From: Marininema halotolerans
Lineage (GTDB): Bacteria > Bacillota > Bacilli > Thermoactinomycetales > DSM-45169
DNA length: 64,000 nucleotides
Assembly: GCF_900116235.1 (NCBI RefSeq)
Contig: NZ_FPAA01000010.1
Location: 99,900 to 163,899, forward strand
Reading direction: 5' to 3'
Below are positions 43,747 to 52,439 of this stretch, piece after piece. Within the stretch, counting starts at the first letter, position 1. The number at the start of each line of letters is the position of its first letter. The position numbers were made by a program, and so were the translations under genes. Below the pieces are notes generated by a model. It was not told the DNA's origin. It did no database searches and was given only the letters and a program-made list of their open reading frames with translations.

Positions 43747-43794
43747 AAAACCATCACCTCTTTTTTTCTAGTAGATGCAAGAGGTGATGGTTTT
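43747..43794 (-). promoter_or_regulatory. Hairpin occluding the ribosome binding site of copy 1
   Basis: On the minus strand AAAACCATCACCTCTT pairs perfectly over 16 bp with AAGAGGTGATGGTTTT. The second arm contains the Shine-Dalgarno sequence and ends one base before the ATG. The same structure precedes copy 2. It may repress translation or act as an attenuator-terminator, since a T run follows the stem. Confidence 0.7.
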
Positions 43795-43877
43795 GCTTGT
43801 GCTTGAGACTAAACAATAGAAAGCGGCGTCCAAATATCGCAGAGGCAGTAGGAAGTTATATAGGATAGAATCAAAGT

Positions 43878-43901
43878 GAAAAAAATCCTCTGTGTCGAGA
43901 G
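43878..43901 (-). terminator. Weaker terminator after Cys-rich copy 2
   Basis: On the minus strand CTCT-CGACAC-AGAG is followed by GATTTTTTT; it is the diverged counterpart of 42771-42794. Confidence 0.45.
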
Positions 43902-43988
43902 CGATCTTACAAGAGCATTTTCGTTTGTAAAGAAGAGGGTGAGTGAAGCTGTTCCAAATCTATTGTTTAGGAGGAATTAGTCTCTACA

Positions 43989-44861
43989 TTAACTTGGATT
44001 CAAGGTGATGGGTGTACCGGCTTGGTTAAATAGGACTCTACCGGTTTGTAGATTCCCAATACGATTTTGACTTTCAACAAAGGCTAGGCGTTTATTGGTG
44101 TTTTTAATCGGAAACACAAATGTGGTGAACGATTTTAGATTATTTCTCGGTGTATTGAAAATGGTAAATTGAATATTTTCACTGGGTGATAACAGCACTG
44201 CATTGTTACGAGAGGAGTAATTCACATTTGCGTTTGAAATGACCCCATAATGGCGACACTCTCCAGTGGGGAATACTTGTACGCAATCACAAGGACGAGC
44301 GCAATTACTAAAAGGGGGAAAACAACCCTTTCTTTCGCATGAGGCAGAAACAGTCCTCAAGTTAAACGTCCGCCTCTTCACACTCACAGCATTTGATGTT
44401 GGATTATCTTCTTTTCTTTTAAGAGATGCTAGAAGTGAGGGCTTTAATGATCCTGGATTTTTACAAGAAGCATTTTGGCGATTAAAGGGAACCTTAAAAC
44501 TTTCTAATCTCGATCCTCTAGCCAGGGCTTGAACAAAATAATTCGCTTGGTCCGTGTTTTTAATGCCAGGATATCGAAACGTTAGGATATTCAAATGTCC
44601 AACTTTCGGGCTGCTTAAGATGGAGAATGTGACAAATCGAGTCGGACGAAAAATGAATTCGCCATCGGGTCTTACTTGAATGTGCGCATTCGATATGAGA
44701 GAAGGCGATCTATTTGTACATACTGGAGGAGAGACACAATAGCATTGGGTTCGTAAAAAACATGTTGGGAACGGTAAGGGAAGACACCGGAAACCACAAA
44801 AACTAATGGGTTTTTGCTTTAAGACAAAGGTATTCTTCCTTACCTCAACACCATTTGGCAT
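43989..44861 (-). CDS. Cys-rich duplicated-domain protein, probable spore surface protein (copy 2)
   Basis: A 290-aa tandem duplicate of the 42879 protein, identical from about residue 75 to the end. The N-terminal Cys block differs: CGFRCLPLPFPTCFLRTQCYC with two extra residues. The pattern of identical body and varied Cys block suggests gene conversion plus selection on, or drift in, the N-terminus. Same hairpin at the ribosome binding site. It is divergent from the 45177 gene cluster, with about 310 bp between. Function inferred only from composition. Confidence 0.75.
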   Translation of the reverse strand: MPNGVEVRKNTFVLKQKPISFCGFRCLPLPFPTCFLRTQCYCVSPPVCTNRSPSLISNAHIQVRPDGEFIFRPTRFVTFSILSSPKVGHLNILTFRYPGIKNTDQANYFVQALARGSRLESFKVPFNRQNASCKNPGSLKPSLLASLKRKEDNPTSNAVSVKRRTFNLRTVSASCERKGCFPPFSNCARPCDCVQVFPTGECRHYGVISNANVNYSSRNNAVLLSPSENIQFTIFNTPRNNLKSFTTFVFPIKNTNKRLAFVESQNRIGNLQTGRVLFNQAGTPITLNPS

Positions 44862-44862
44862 A

Positions 44863-44910
44863 AAAACCATCACCTCTTTTTTTCTAGTAGATGCAAGAGG
44901 TGATGGTTTT
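44863..44910 (-). promoter_or_regulatory. Hairpin occluding the ribosome binding site of copy 2
   Basis: The same perfect 16-bp stem and 16-nt loop as at 43747-43794, kept without change in the duplicate. Confidence 0.7.
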
Positions 44911-45176
44911 GCTTGTGCTGGAATCTAGCAAAATAGGATGGTATAAGGTTTTTTGGTAGAGGGAAAAAATGACCCTCATCACGTGATACGAATGAAGGAC
45001 CATTTTAATTGTTGGGATTGCGAAGTAATCGGAAGTACATGTGTGGAAAAGTGCTAACCAGATGTTGAATTTGCTGTGTATGCATCATGAAAAAGGATCG
45101 TTCATAACGGAGTTTTCTCCGATATATAATGAACTATTCTTATTTTGAACGGTGACGGAAAGGGGAGATCGGTTGA

Positions 45177-45632
45177 TTGTCTATTCAATTCTTGGATATG
45201 AGGGTATCACAACCCAATAGCTATTCGCTCCCTTATAATACGGGCCCTGTAGTTCCTATCACTGAACCAGGTACCCAGGTGGCGAGTATTGGCGTGATCA
45301 CAAAGGGAGTCTCTCAGGCTAATCAAACTGATATCCGTGTCGTGCTACGAGCGAGTATTGGATTATCTTGTCCCAGTGAAACCGTCGACTATGTTACCTT
45401 TCGTCTTTTTCGAATCGCCAATGGAGTGACGACACTGGTGTTCCAAGGAAATCAAATCGTTCCTTCCGTTCCGATTATCGCCGGTTTTACTGCTGCGGAC
45501 TTTCATCCTACGCTTCCTGCCAATGGACAGTTGGTATACCAAGCATTTGTGCAAGCGACGACAGCCAATACAGTCCATTTAGATGGACCTGTCAGCTTTA
45601 ATGGTAGTGCAGCGGCAGGTACCTTTTCCTAG
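45177..45632 (+). CDS. 150-aa tandem paralogue 1, jelly-roll-like, probable spore surface protein
   Basis: A 151-aa leaderless protein beginning SIQFLDMRVSQ. It is rich in beta strands and in Thr, Val and Asn, with VTFRLFRIANGVTTLVFQGNQIV in the middle and TVHLDGPVSFNGSAAAGTF at the end, which recalls the TNF-like folds of exosporium proteins such as BclA. TTG 45177 follows GGGGAG. First of three tandem paralogues spaced by 13-20 bp. I do not recognise the exact family. Confidence 0.7.
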   Translation: MSIQFLDMRVSQPNSYSLPYNTGPVVPITEPGTQVASIGVITKGVSQANQTDIRVVLRASIGLSCPSETVDYVTFRLFRIANGVTTLVFQGNQIVPSVPIIAGFTAADFHPTLPANGQLVYQAFVQATTANTVHLDGPVSFNGSAAAGTFS

Positions 45633-45645
45633 AAGGGAGATCAGT

Positions 45646-46098
45646 ATGCCGATTCAATTTTTAGACATTCGTACTTCCCAAGCCATTAGCAATGGGGTGC
45701 CCTCTGGTACGGGTTCCTTTATTTCTGATGTGGCACCTGGGACCTTTCTAGGGGGGATCGGTGTAATCACGAAGGGAGCTTTACAACAGAACAAAAATGA
45801 TATTCGTGTACAATTGCGTCTGAGTGCGGGAGTTACTTCTGAGATTAGCGAAAATTTTGTTACCTTTCGTGTTTATCGAATTTCAAATGGAGTGACCACC
45901 CTCATCTTTCAAGGAAATCAGGTCGTACCGCCTGCAACCATTATCGCAGGAATTGTCGCTTCAGATTTTCAGCCACCGTTTCCTACCAATGGGCAAATTG
46001 TCTACCAAACCTATGTACAGGCAAACTTGGCAAACGTGATTCATTTAGATGGACCTGTTAGTTTTAATGGCACAGCAGCGACTGGGACATCGCCATGA
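45646..46098 (+). CDS. 150-aa tandem paralogue 2
   Basis: A 150-aa protein, PIQFLDIRTSQ..., aligned end to end with its neighbours: SFISDVAPGTFLGGIGVITKG, FRVYRISNGVTTLIFQGNQ and VIHLDGPVSFNGTAATGT. ATG 45646 follows AAGGGAGA. No signal peptide. Confidence 0.7.
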   Translation: MPIQFLDIRTSQAISNGVPSGTGSFISDVAPGTFLGGIGVITKGALQQNKNDIRVQLRLSAGVTSEISENFVTFRVYRISNGVTTLIFQGNQVVPPATIIAGIVASDFQPPFPTNGQIVYQTYVQANLANVIHLDGPVSFNGTAATGTSP

Positions 46099-46117
46099 AG
46101 GGAGAGAGGGTGAGAAG

Positions 46118-46570
46118 GTGTCGATTCAGTTTTTGGATTTGAGAACCTCCCAGGCTATTAGTTATGGTTTGCCGTTAAATACCGGTGAACTTGTATCCAA
46201 TACTTCACCGGGTACCCAAGTAGGTGGAGTGGGTCTCATTGTAAAAGATGTGTTAGCGGGCAACAAAAATGACATTCGGGTGGAACTCGATGCAAGCGTG
46301 GGGATGTCTTCAACTATGGGGGATATTGTTACGCTACGAGTGCATCGGATTTCCAATGGGGTGACCACGGTGGTCTTTCAAGGGAATCAAGTGATAGCAG
46401 GTAGCGCTAATGTTATTACAGGGTTTACAGCCGCCGACTTCCAACCCACTTTTCCAACGAATGGCCAGTTAGTGTATCGATTGTTTGTTCAAGCGCAATC
46501 GGCAACGGATGTCTTTTTGGATGGTCCTATTAGTTTCAATGGACTGGCTGTGGCGGGAACTTTTCCATAA
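46118..46570 (+). CDS. 150-aa tandem paralogue 3
   Basis: A 150-aa protein, SIQFLDLRTSQ..., with the same landmarks (LRVHRISNGVTTVVFQGNQ, FLDGPISFNGLAVAGTF). GTG 46118 is preceded by GAGAGGGTGAG. Last of the three; an AT-rich 400-bp gap follows. Confidence 0.7.
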   Translation: MSIQFLDLRTSQAISYGLPLNTGELVSNTSPGTQVGGVGLIVKDVLAGNKNDIRVELDASVGMSSTMGDIVTLRVHRISNGVTTVVFQGNQVIAGSANVITGFTAADFQPTFPTNGQLVYRLFVQAQSATDVFLDGPISFNGLAVAGTFP

Positions 46571-46818
46571 TGAGAGGATGATCAAGCGTGATGTTTAAAG
46601 GGGACGGGTCATTTTTTCGATCCGCCCCCTTTTGACGTGATGTCCTGAATGAATAAAGTGGAAATGATCTATTAAATAATAAATACAAGAAAATAAAAAG
46701 TATATAATAAAGTAAAAAATTAATATTTAATGTTATTTTTATATTTATTAATCAATTTAATAAAATAATTCGTTTTTAAAACATGGATTAATAAACAAAA
46801 AAGATCAAGGAACCCCCC

Positions 46819-46848
46819 TTGCAAATCTTAAACTGTATCATATATAAT
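46819..46848 (+). promoter_or_regulatory. Promoter of the detoxification cluster
   Basis: TTGCAA (46819-46824), 18-bp spacer, TATAAT (46843-46848). The preceding 46571-46818 is very AT-rich and holds no gene. Confidence 0.65.
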
Positions 46849-46854
46849 TACAGT
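46832..46854 (+). promoter_or_regulatory. Operator-like palindrome over the -10 box
   Basis: ACTGTA-N11-TACAGT covers the TATAAT. MarR/HxlR-type regulators of quinone stress (MhqR, YodB) control such genes in B. subtilis, but this exact motif is not matched to either. Confidence 0.5.
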
Positions 46855-46974
46855 AATCCGCGGAGGGGCAATCATTCCATAGGTACTTGATATGTACGAA
46901 TGAACCAATCCCAACAAAGGGAATGGTACTAGCATAGCAATGACCCCATGGTTTCATTATAAGGAGGAATTACA

Positions 46975-47610
46975 ATGACTATCAATACCAATGAACAAGA
47001 CTTTTTTTCAGTAATCAAGGATCGTCATTCAGTCAGGAAATATCAACCGGGTATTCAAATGCCTGAGGAAGATCTGCAAGCCATTTTGGAAAGTGCTGTG
47101 ATGGCTCCATCTTCCTGGAACCTGCAGCATTGGAAGTTTCTCGTGATCCAAAACCAGGAAACAAAAGAGCGCTTGTTACCCATTGCTTATAATCAAGAAC
47201 AAGTGGTAGATAGCTCGGTAGTCGTCGCGGTTCTCGGTGATTTAGAAGCGAACACCAACGCCGAAATTATTTATTCTGCAGCAGTGGAACACGGGTTTAT
47301 GAATCAAGAGGTAAAAGAGGGATTGGTCGGTCAGATCAATGGCGCTTATGAAGCCAATCCTCAAATCGCACGAGATGAAGCGATTCGAAATGCATCCCTC
47401 GCATCGATGCAATTGATGCTTGCAGCAAAGGCCAAAGGGTATGATACGTGTGCGATGGGTGGTTATGACCCAGTGAAGTTTGTGGAGGAATTTAAGGTTC
47501 CTGAGCGTTATGTACCCGTAATGCTGATTTCCATCGGTAAAGCTGCGGCTGCTGCCCATGGTTCAGGTCGCTTCCCAGTGGAGCAAATGATTGTGAAGGA
47601 AACCTTTTAA
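46975..47610 (+). CDS. Nitroreductase family FMN oxidoreductase (YodC/MhqN-like)
   Basis: A 211-aa flavoprotein. IKDRHSVRKYQPG near 14-26 and ESAVMAPSSWNLQHWKFLVI near 43-62 bind FMN; GYDTCAMGGYDPVKF and VMLISIGKAA are the C-terminal signatures. It reduces quinones or nitro compounds with NAD(P)H. AAGGAGG precedes the ATG. First of seven genes on one strand, all consistent with detoxification of electrophiles. Confidence 0.9.
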   Translation: MTINTNEQDFFSVIKDRHSVRKYQPGIQMPEEDLQAILESAVMAPSSWNLQHWKFLVIQNQETKERLLPIAYNQEQVVDSSVVVAVLGDLEANTNAEIIYSAAVEHGFMNQEVKEGLVGQINGAYEANPQIARDEAIRNASLASMQLMLAAKAKGYDTCAMGGYDPVKFVEEFKVPERYVPVMLISIGKAAAAAHGSGRFPVEQMIVKETF

Positions 47611-47649
47611 TTGCAAAACCAGCAAGTAACGATAAAGGATGACAAAGAA

Positions 47650-48678
47650 ATGGAAATGATGAAGGCTGTGGGTTTCTATCGGTATCTTCCGATAGAAGAC
47701 CCGGAAAGTTTATTAGATCTTAAGATCGAAAAACCCCGTCCAAAGGGCCGAGACGTATTGGTGCGAGTGAACGCCATTGCGGTGAATCCAGTAGATTATA
47801 AGGTTCGATCGCCCAAAGAGAAGGTAGAGAAAAGCCCTAAAATCTTAGGCTGGGATGTTGCCGGGGTAATCGAAGAAGTCGGTCCCGATACGACCTTATT
47901 TAAGCCAGGGGACGCGGTTTATTATGCCGGCGATATTACTCGCCCAGGTGGGAACAGCCAATTCCACTTGGTGGATGAACGGATTGTGGGAAAAAAACCT
48001 TCATCGTTAAACGATGCGGAAGCCGCAGCGTTACCATTGACGACGATCACAGCATATGAAGCGCTGTTTGATCGAATGAATATCCCTTCCGAACCAACGA
48101 AGAATAAGAATAAATCCTTGTTGATCATTGGTGCTGCAGGGGGCGTTGGTTCTATCGCAATACAACTTGCAAAGTGGGCGGGACTCAAGGTGATCGGTAC
48201 AGCTTCAAGAGCAGAGTCCATTGCCTGGGTGAAAGAGCAGGGCGCTGATCATACAATCAATCACTATGAGGAATTCTTCCCCCAGTTGCAAGAAGTAGGA
48301 CACGAGACGGTGGATTATATTCTCTGCTTAAATGCGACGGATAAGCATTGGGTAAATATGGCCAAAGTAATTGCGCCCCAAGGTAAAATTTGTTCCATCG
48401 TTGAAACGGATACCCCCCTTGATTTGACGCTTCTAAAAAGTAAAAGTGCAACGTTTGCTTGGGAGCTGATGTTTACAAGGCCCATGTATCAAACAGAGGA
48501 TATGATTGAACAGCATCACTTATTGAATAAAGTGGCGGATTTAGTGGATAACAAGGTTGTTAAAACGACACTCACCAATCGACTTTCACCAATCAATGCG
48601 GAGAATTTACGCAAAGCGCATCAACTGCTTGAACAAGAAAATGCGATTGGAAAAACCGTCGTTGAAAATTTTTCGTAA
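47650..48678 (+). CDS. Zinc-type alcohol dehydrogenase-like / quinone oxidoreductase (MDR superfamily)
   Basis: A 342-aa NADPH-dependent medium-chain reductase without the zinc ligands. LVRVNAIAVNPVDYKVRSP near 40-58 and the Rossmann LLIIGAAGGVGSIAIQLAKWAG near 155-176 are the markers. I use ATG 47650 (AAAGGA ten bases before), though the family opening MKAVGFYRY begins three codons later at 47659. It starts 39 bases after the nitroreductase stop. Confidence 0.9.
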   Translation: MEMMKAVGFYRYLPIEDPESLLDLKIEKPRPKGRDVLVRVNAIAVNPVDYKVRSPKEKVEKSPKILGWDVAGVIEEVGPDTTLFKPGDAVYYAGDITRPGGNSQFHLVDERIVGKKPSSLNDAEAAALPLTTITAYEALFDRMNIPSEPTKNKNKSLLIIGAAGGVGSIAIQLAKWAGLKVIGTASRAESIAWVKEQGADHTINHYEEFFPQLQEVGHETVDYILCLNATDKHWVNMAKVIAPQGKICSIVETDTPLDLTLLKSKSATFAWELMFTRPMYQTEDMIEQHHLLNKVADLVDNKVVKTTLTNRLSPINAENLRKAHQLLEQENAIGKTVVENFS

Positions 48679-48696
48679 TTAATGGAGGTTAATAAC

Positions 48697-48978
48697 ATGC
48701 TTACAATTGTTGCGAAGATGGTCGCGAAAAAAGGAATGGAAGACCGTGTGCAGGCAGAATTGGAGAAATTAATTGCACCGACACGCGCTGAAGAAGGTAA
48801 CATTCAATATGATTTGCATCAGTCTATCGAGGACCCTGCTGTCTTTATCTTCTATGAAAATTGGGAGTCAAAAGAGCTATGGGAAAATCATATGGAAGCC
48901 GATCACCTAAAAGAGTGGGGTAAAGTTTCTGGGGATATCGTTGAATCCTGGGAACTCTACCAAATGGAAAAGAAATAA
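48697..48978 (+). CDS. Antibiotic biosynthesis monooxygenase-like (YgiN/ABM) protein 1
   Basis: A 93-aa dimeric alpha/beta-barrel quinol monooxygenase fold. LTIVAKMVAKKGMEDRVQAEL, EEGNIQYDLHQSIEDP and FIFYENWESKELWENHM are the family landmarks. ATG 48697 follows GGAGG. It probably oxidises quinols formed by the neighbouring reductases. Confidence 0.88.
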   Translation: MLTIVAKMVAKKGMEDRVQAELEKLIAPTRAEEGNIQYDLHQSIEDPAVFIFYENWESKELWENHMEADHLKEWGKVSGDIVESWELYQMEKK

Positions 48979-49128
48979 ATTCTGTACGCGTGGTGCTAGT
49001 AATTTTCATCCCTGTTACGAATAGGATTTCAAGCATTTAACAAATGTGCTTAATCGCTTTTGAACATGGATTGTAATTAACCAGCACCACGCTTATTTTA
49101 TATCTCATATGATAGGGAGAGAGTACCG

Positions 49129-49413
49129 ATGCTAACGATTATAGCTAAAATGATTGCGAAAGAAGGAAAAGAAGAAGAAACTTTTCAGGTATTGAAAAAG
49201 TTGATTAAGCCGACACAAGAAGAAGATGGGAATATTCTTTATAATTTACATCGACAACCGGATAACCCCAAGGCTTTTTTCTTCTATGAAGTTTGGGCGT
49301 CAGAAGAAGCGTTTCAGGCACATACGCAATCGGAACACATTTTAAGATACCGAGAGAAGATGAGTGATTTACTCGATGAGCGAGAAGTTTATCCATTGAG
49401 TAAGATTGACTGA
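49129..49413 (+). CDS. Antibiotic biosynthesis monooxygenase-like (YgiN/ABM) protein 2
   Basis: A 94-aa paralogue of the preceding protein (LTIIAKMIAKEGKEEETFQVL, EDGNILYNLHRQPDNP, FFFYEVWASEEAFQAHT). The 150-bp spacer before it contains a long-range inverted repeat, GCGTGGTGCT (48989) with AGCACCACGC (49081). GGGAGAGAG precedes ATG 49129. Confidence 0.88.
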   Translation: MLTIIAKMIAKEGKEEETFQVLKKLIKPTQEEDGNILYNLHRQPDNPKAFFFYEVWASEEAFQAHTQSEHILRYREKMSDLLDEREVYPLSKID

Positions 49414-49423
49414 GAGGGGGTCG

Positions 49424-50107
49424 GTGTACAAATTGGACAAAACAACGATTCATACAACGATCAGGGAAGCTTTGCATTTTCGTCATGCTACGAAGATGTT
49501 CGATCCAAATAAAAAAATTGCAGAAGATGATTTTAATTTGATTCTAGAGTCTGCTCGCCTAGCACCTTCTTCTTTTGGATTTGAGCCCTGGAAATTTGTT
49601 GTCGTCCAAAATAAAGAACTAAGGGAACAGCTAGTCCCTTATGCATGGGGAGCGAAGAATCAACTCCCCACAGCGAGTCATTTTATCATTGCGCTAGCAC
49701 GAACGGCAAAAGATTTACGCTACGATTCAGATTATGTGATGCATATGATGAGAGATATCCATCACCTTCCAGAAGAAGCATTACTGGCACGGCATTCGTT
49801 TTTCCGGAATTTTCAAGAATCCGATTTTAAGCTATTGGAAGACGAGCGCCGCATGTTTGACTGGGCATGTAAGCAGACTTATATTGCAGTCTCCAATATG
49901 ATGAATACGGCTGCACAAATGGAGATAGACTCTTGTCCGATCGAAGGATTTGATAAGGAAAAACTGGAAGCCATTCTGACTGAAAGAAAAGTGATATCAC
50001 CCGAACATTTTGGCGTAGCCGTGATGGTTGCTTTTGGCTATCGTATGAAAGAACCACGTCCTAAAACAAGGCTGCCACTTACTGAAATTGTAGAGTGGAT
50101 AGAATGA
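49424..50107 (+). CDS. NAD(P)H nitroreductase (YfkO/NfsB-like)
   Basis: A 227-aa FMN enzyme. EALHFRHATKMFDPNKKIAE and ESARLAPSSFGFEPWKFVVVQN are typical, and GFDKEKLEAIL and GVAVMVAFGYR close the fold. I choose GTG 49424, six bases after GAGAGG; TTG 49406 overlaps the previous gene. A second, distinct nitroreductase in the cluster. Confidence 0.88.
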   Translation: MYKLDKTTIHTTIREALHFRHATKMFDPNKKIAEDDFNLILESARLAPSSFGFEPWKFVVVQNKELREQLVPYAWGAKNQLPTASHFIIALARTAKDLRYDSDYVMHMMRDIHHLPEEALLARHSFFRNFQESDFKLLEDERRMFDWACKQTYIAVSNMMNTAAQMEIDSCPIEGFDKEKLEAILTERKVISPEHFGVAVMVAFGYRMKEPRPKTRLPLTEIVEWIE

Positions 50108-50209
50108 TGAATGGATAAACGGGTTATCATTATAACCCATTGCTTTTACTGTAGCCAATCTTGATTCAAAAGTAGAAAAGTATTCATATAAAACAGGGAG
50201 TTGTTATTC

Positions 50210-50872
50210 ATGTCGAAAAAAATTCTATTTGTGATTACAAGTCATGACAAAATTACAGAGGATATCGTGACCGGGTTTTGGTTGGAAGAATTAGCAGCCC
50301 CGTATTATGCATTTAAAGAACAGGGGTATGAACTTACTTTGGCAAGTCCCCTTGGAGGAAAAGTTCCAATTGACCCTAAAAGCATTAGTGGAGAAGAGGA
50401 GTTAAGAAAATCAAAAGAAGTAATTGATCGATGTGAAAACACTTTGCCACTTCATGAGGTTAATACAGCGGACTATGACGCCATTTTCTTACCAGGTGGA
50501 CATGGTACCATGTTTGATTTTCCTGATAATCCCCATTTGGTTCAAGCGATTGAATCCTATGCAGTAGCAGGAAAAGTAATTGCTGCTGTTTGCCATGGTC
50601 CTGCTGGGCTGGTCAACGTGAAGGATCAAAATGGGAAGCCACTTGTAGCTGGGAAAAATGTAGCTGCTTTTACGGATTCAGAAGAAGCTGCTGTACAAAT
50701 GGTAGAGTACATGCCATTTTTGTTAGAAAGCAGATTACGTGAACTGGGTGCGCAGATTCATACCGCTGAAGATTGGCATCCACATGTAGAAGTCGATGGC
50801 AATCTAGTGACGGGTCAAAACCCACAATCGAGTACAAAAGTAGCAAACGAAGTGATCAAATTGTTGAAATGA
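50210..50872 (+). CDS. DJ-1/PfpI family protein (Hsp31-like)
   Basis: A 220-aa class I glutamine amidotransferase-like protein. AVCHGPAGLVNV (near 125-136) contains the nucleophilic elbow Cys followed by His; LPGGHGTMFDFPDNPHL and a Glu in the first half complete the DJ-1/Hsp31 site. Members act as glyoxalase III or protein deglycase against methylglyoxal. ATG 50210 follows GGGAG. It fits the aldehyde stress role of the cluster. Confidence 0.9.
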   Translation: MSKKILFVITSHDKITEDIVTGFWLEELAAPYYAFKEQGYELTLASPLGGKVPIDPKSISGEEELRKSKEVIDRCENTLPLHEVNTADYDAIFLPGGHGTMFDFPDNPHLVQAIESYAVAGKVIAAVCHGPAGLVNVKDQNGKPLVAGKNVAAFTDSEEAAVQMVEYMPFLLESRLRELGAQIHTAEDWHPHVEVDGNLVTGQNPQSSTKVANEVIKLLK

Positions 50873-50894
50873 CCCTTCGATTGGGAGATGAAAA

Positions 50895-52355
50895 ATGATA
50901 AATTATAAGCTTTATATTGATGGCAAGTGGGTAAATTCGCAAAATCAAAAAACATTTGACGTCTTTAATCCAGCTACAGGGGATTTAATTGCACAAGTTG
51001 GAGATGCAAGCGACGAAGATGTTGATGCTGCGATCACAGCTGCGGATAACGCTTTTAAATCATGGTCTTCACTTCCTGCGCCCAAACGATCGGAGATTCT
51101 ACGGAATGCTTATGATATCATGATGGATCAAAAAGAAGATCTTGCTAAAATCATGACATTAGAGCAAGGGAAGCCTTTACATGAAGCACGAAATGAAATC
51201 CAATACGCTGCTGATTTTGTCTCATGGTACAGTGAGGAAGCCAAACGGATATATGGGGACACCATTCCGTCCTCTCATCCTTCTAAACGCATCATGGTGA
51301 TCAAAGAAGCCGTCGGTGTTGTAGCGGCGATTACACCTTGGAACTTCCCTGCATCGATGATTACAAGAAAAGTGGCTCCTGCTCTTGCTGCAGGTTGCAC
51401 AGTTGTTGTAAAACCTGGAAAGCAGACACCCCTATCGGCCTGTCGATTGGTAGAGGTATTTGAACAAGCTGGGGTGCCTGCTGGGGTGATCAATTTAGTC
51501 ACGGGTTCAAGTGCAAGTGCAATTGGAGACGTATTGTTAAAAGATGATCGTGTCAAAAAAGTCACTTTTACCGGCTCAACACCGGTAGGTAAGATCATTA
51601 TGAAAAAAGCGGCAGACACGATGAAAAAAGTAAGCTTAGAGTTAGGTGGACATGCTCCCTCAATTATATTTGAGGATGCGGATATTGATCAGGCTGTGAA
51701 AGAGGTTGTGGAATCAAAGTTTCGAAATGCGGGTCAAACTTGTCTCTGTACCAATCGGATCTATGTGCATGAGCGCATTATCGATACGTTTACAGACAAA
51801 TTTGTCGAGGTTGTAAAAAACTTGCGTGTGGGAAATGGAATGGAACCCAATGTGGATATTGGGCCACTCATTGATCAAGCTGCTGCTGAAAAAGTGGATC
51901 AACAAGTGCAGGATGCGGTCAATAAAGGAGCAGTGGTTGCAGTAGGTGGTAAGTTCCATGAACCTGAAAAAGCCGATCAACATGTTTTCTTCTATGAACC
52001 AACTGTTTTAACCAATGTAACAAATGATATGGTAATCACACATGAAGAGACATTTGGTCCGGTGGTACCGATTCAATCCTTTCAAACAGAAGAAGAAGTC
52101 ATTCAAAGTGCCAATGATTCTCCATATGGATTAGGGGCCTACTTTTACACGCGGGATATCTCACGTGCGATTCGTGTAGCAGAAAGCTTACAATATGGGA
52201 TCATTGGGGTTAATGATGGCCAGCCTTCTGCGGCTCAAGCTCCTTTTGGAGGCTTAAAGGAGAGTGGCCTGGGACGTGAAGGTGGTAAATACGGTTTAGA
52301 GGAGTATTTAGAAATCAAGTATCTTTCACTCAAAGTGAAAGAGACCCCTGATTAA
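50895..52355 (+). CDS. NAD(P)-dependent aldehyde (succinate-semialdehyde type) dehydrogenase
   Basis: A 486-aa enzyme. VAAITPWNFPASM near 145, LELGGHAPSIIFEDAD near 255 with the general base Glu, and FRNAGQTCLCTNRIYVH near 280 with the catalytic Cys of the GQxC motif identify an ALDH of the GabD group. It oxidises an aldehyde to the acid. GGGAG precedes the ATG. Last gene of the cluster. Confidence 0.92.
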   Translation: MINYKLYIDGKWVNSQNQKTFDVFNPATGDLIAQVGDASDEDVDAAITAADNAFKSWSSLPAPKRSEILRNAYDIMMDQKEDLAKIMTLEQGKPLHEARNEIQYAADFVSWYSEEAKRIYGDTIPSSHPSKRIMVIKEAVGVVAAITPWNFPASMITRKVAPALAAGCTVVVKPGKQTPLSACRLVEVFEQAGVPAGVINLVTGSSASAIGDVLLKDDRVKKVTFTGSTPVGKIIMKKAADTMKKVSLELGGHAPSIIFEDADIDQAVKEVVESKFRNAGQTCLCTNRIYVHERIIDTFTDKFVEVVKNLRVGNGMEPNVDIGPLIDQAAAEKVDQQVQDAVNKGAVVAVGGKFHEPEKADQHVFFYEPTVLTNVTNDMVITHEETFGPVVPIQSFQTEEEVIQSANDSPYGLGAYFYTRDISRAIRVAESLQYGIIGVNDGQPSAAQAPFGGLKESGLGREGGKYGLEEYLEIKYLSLKVKETPD

Positions 52356-52439
52356 AATGGGGTTTGAGAAAAAGCGAAGAGTTAAGCGCAAAACTCCCTA
52401 CCCGTTACCTGTCGGGTTCCACAACCTTGTTCAATCCGT

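Larger units (their letters stand above)
43948..44917 (-). repeat. 1.1-kb tandem direct repeat (second copy of 42838-43797)
   Basis: Coordinates shifted by 1110 bp give almost complete identity for about 680 bp (43948-44632 against 42838-43522), then divergence over the first Cys-rich block, then identity again at the start codon and hairpin. Confidence 0.9.
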
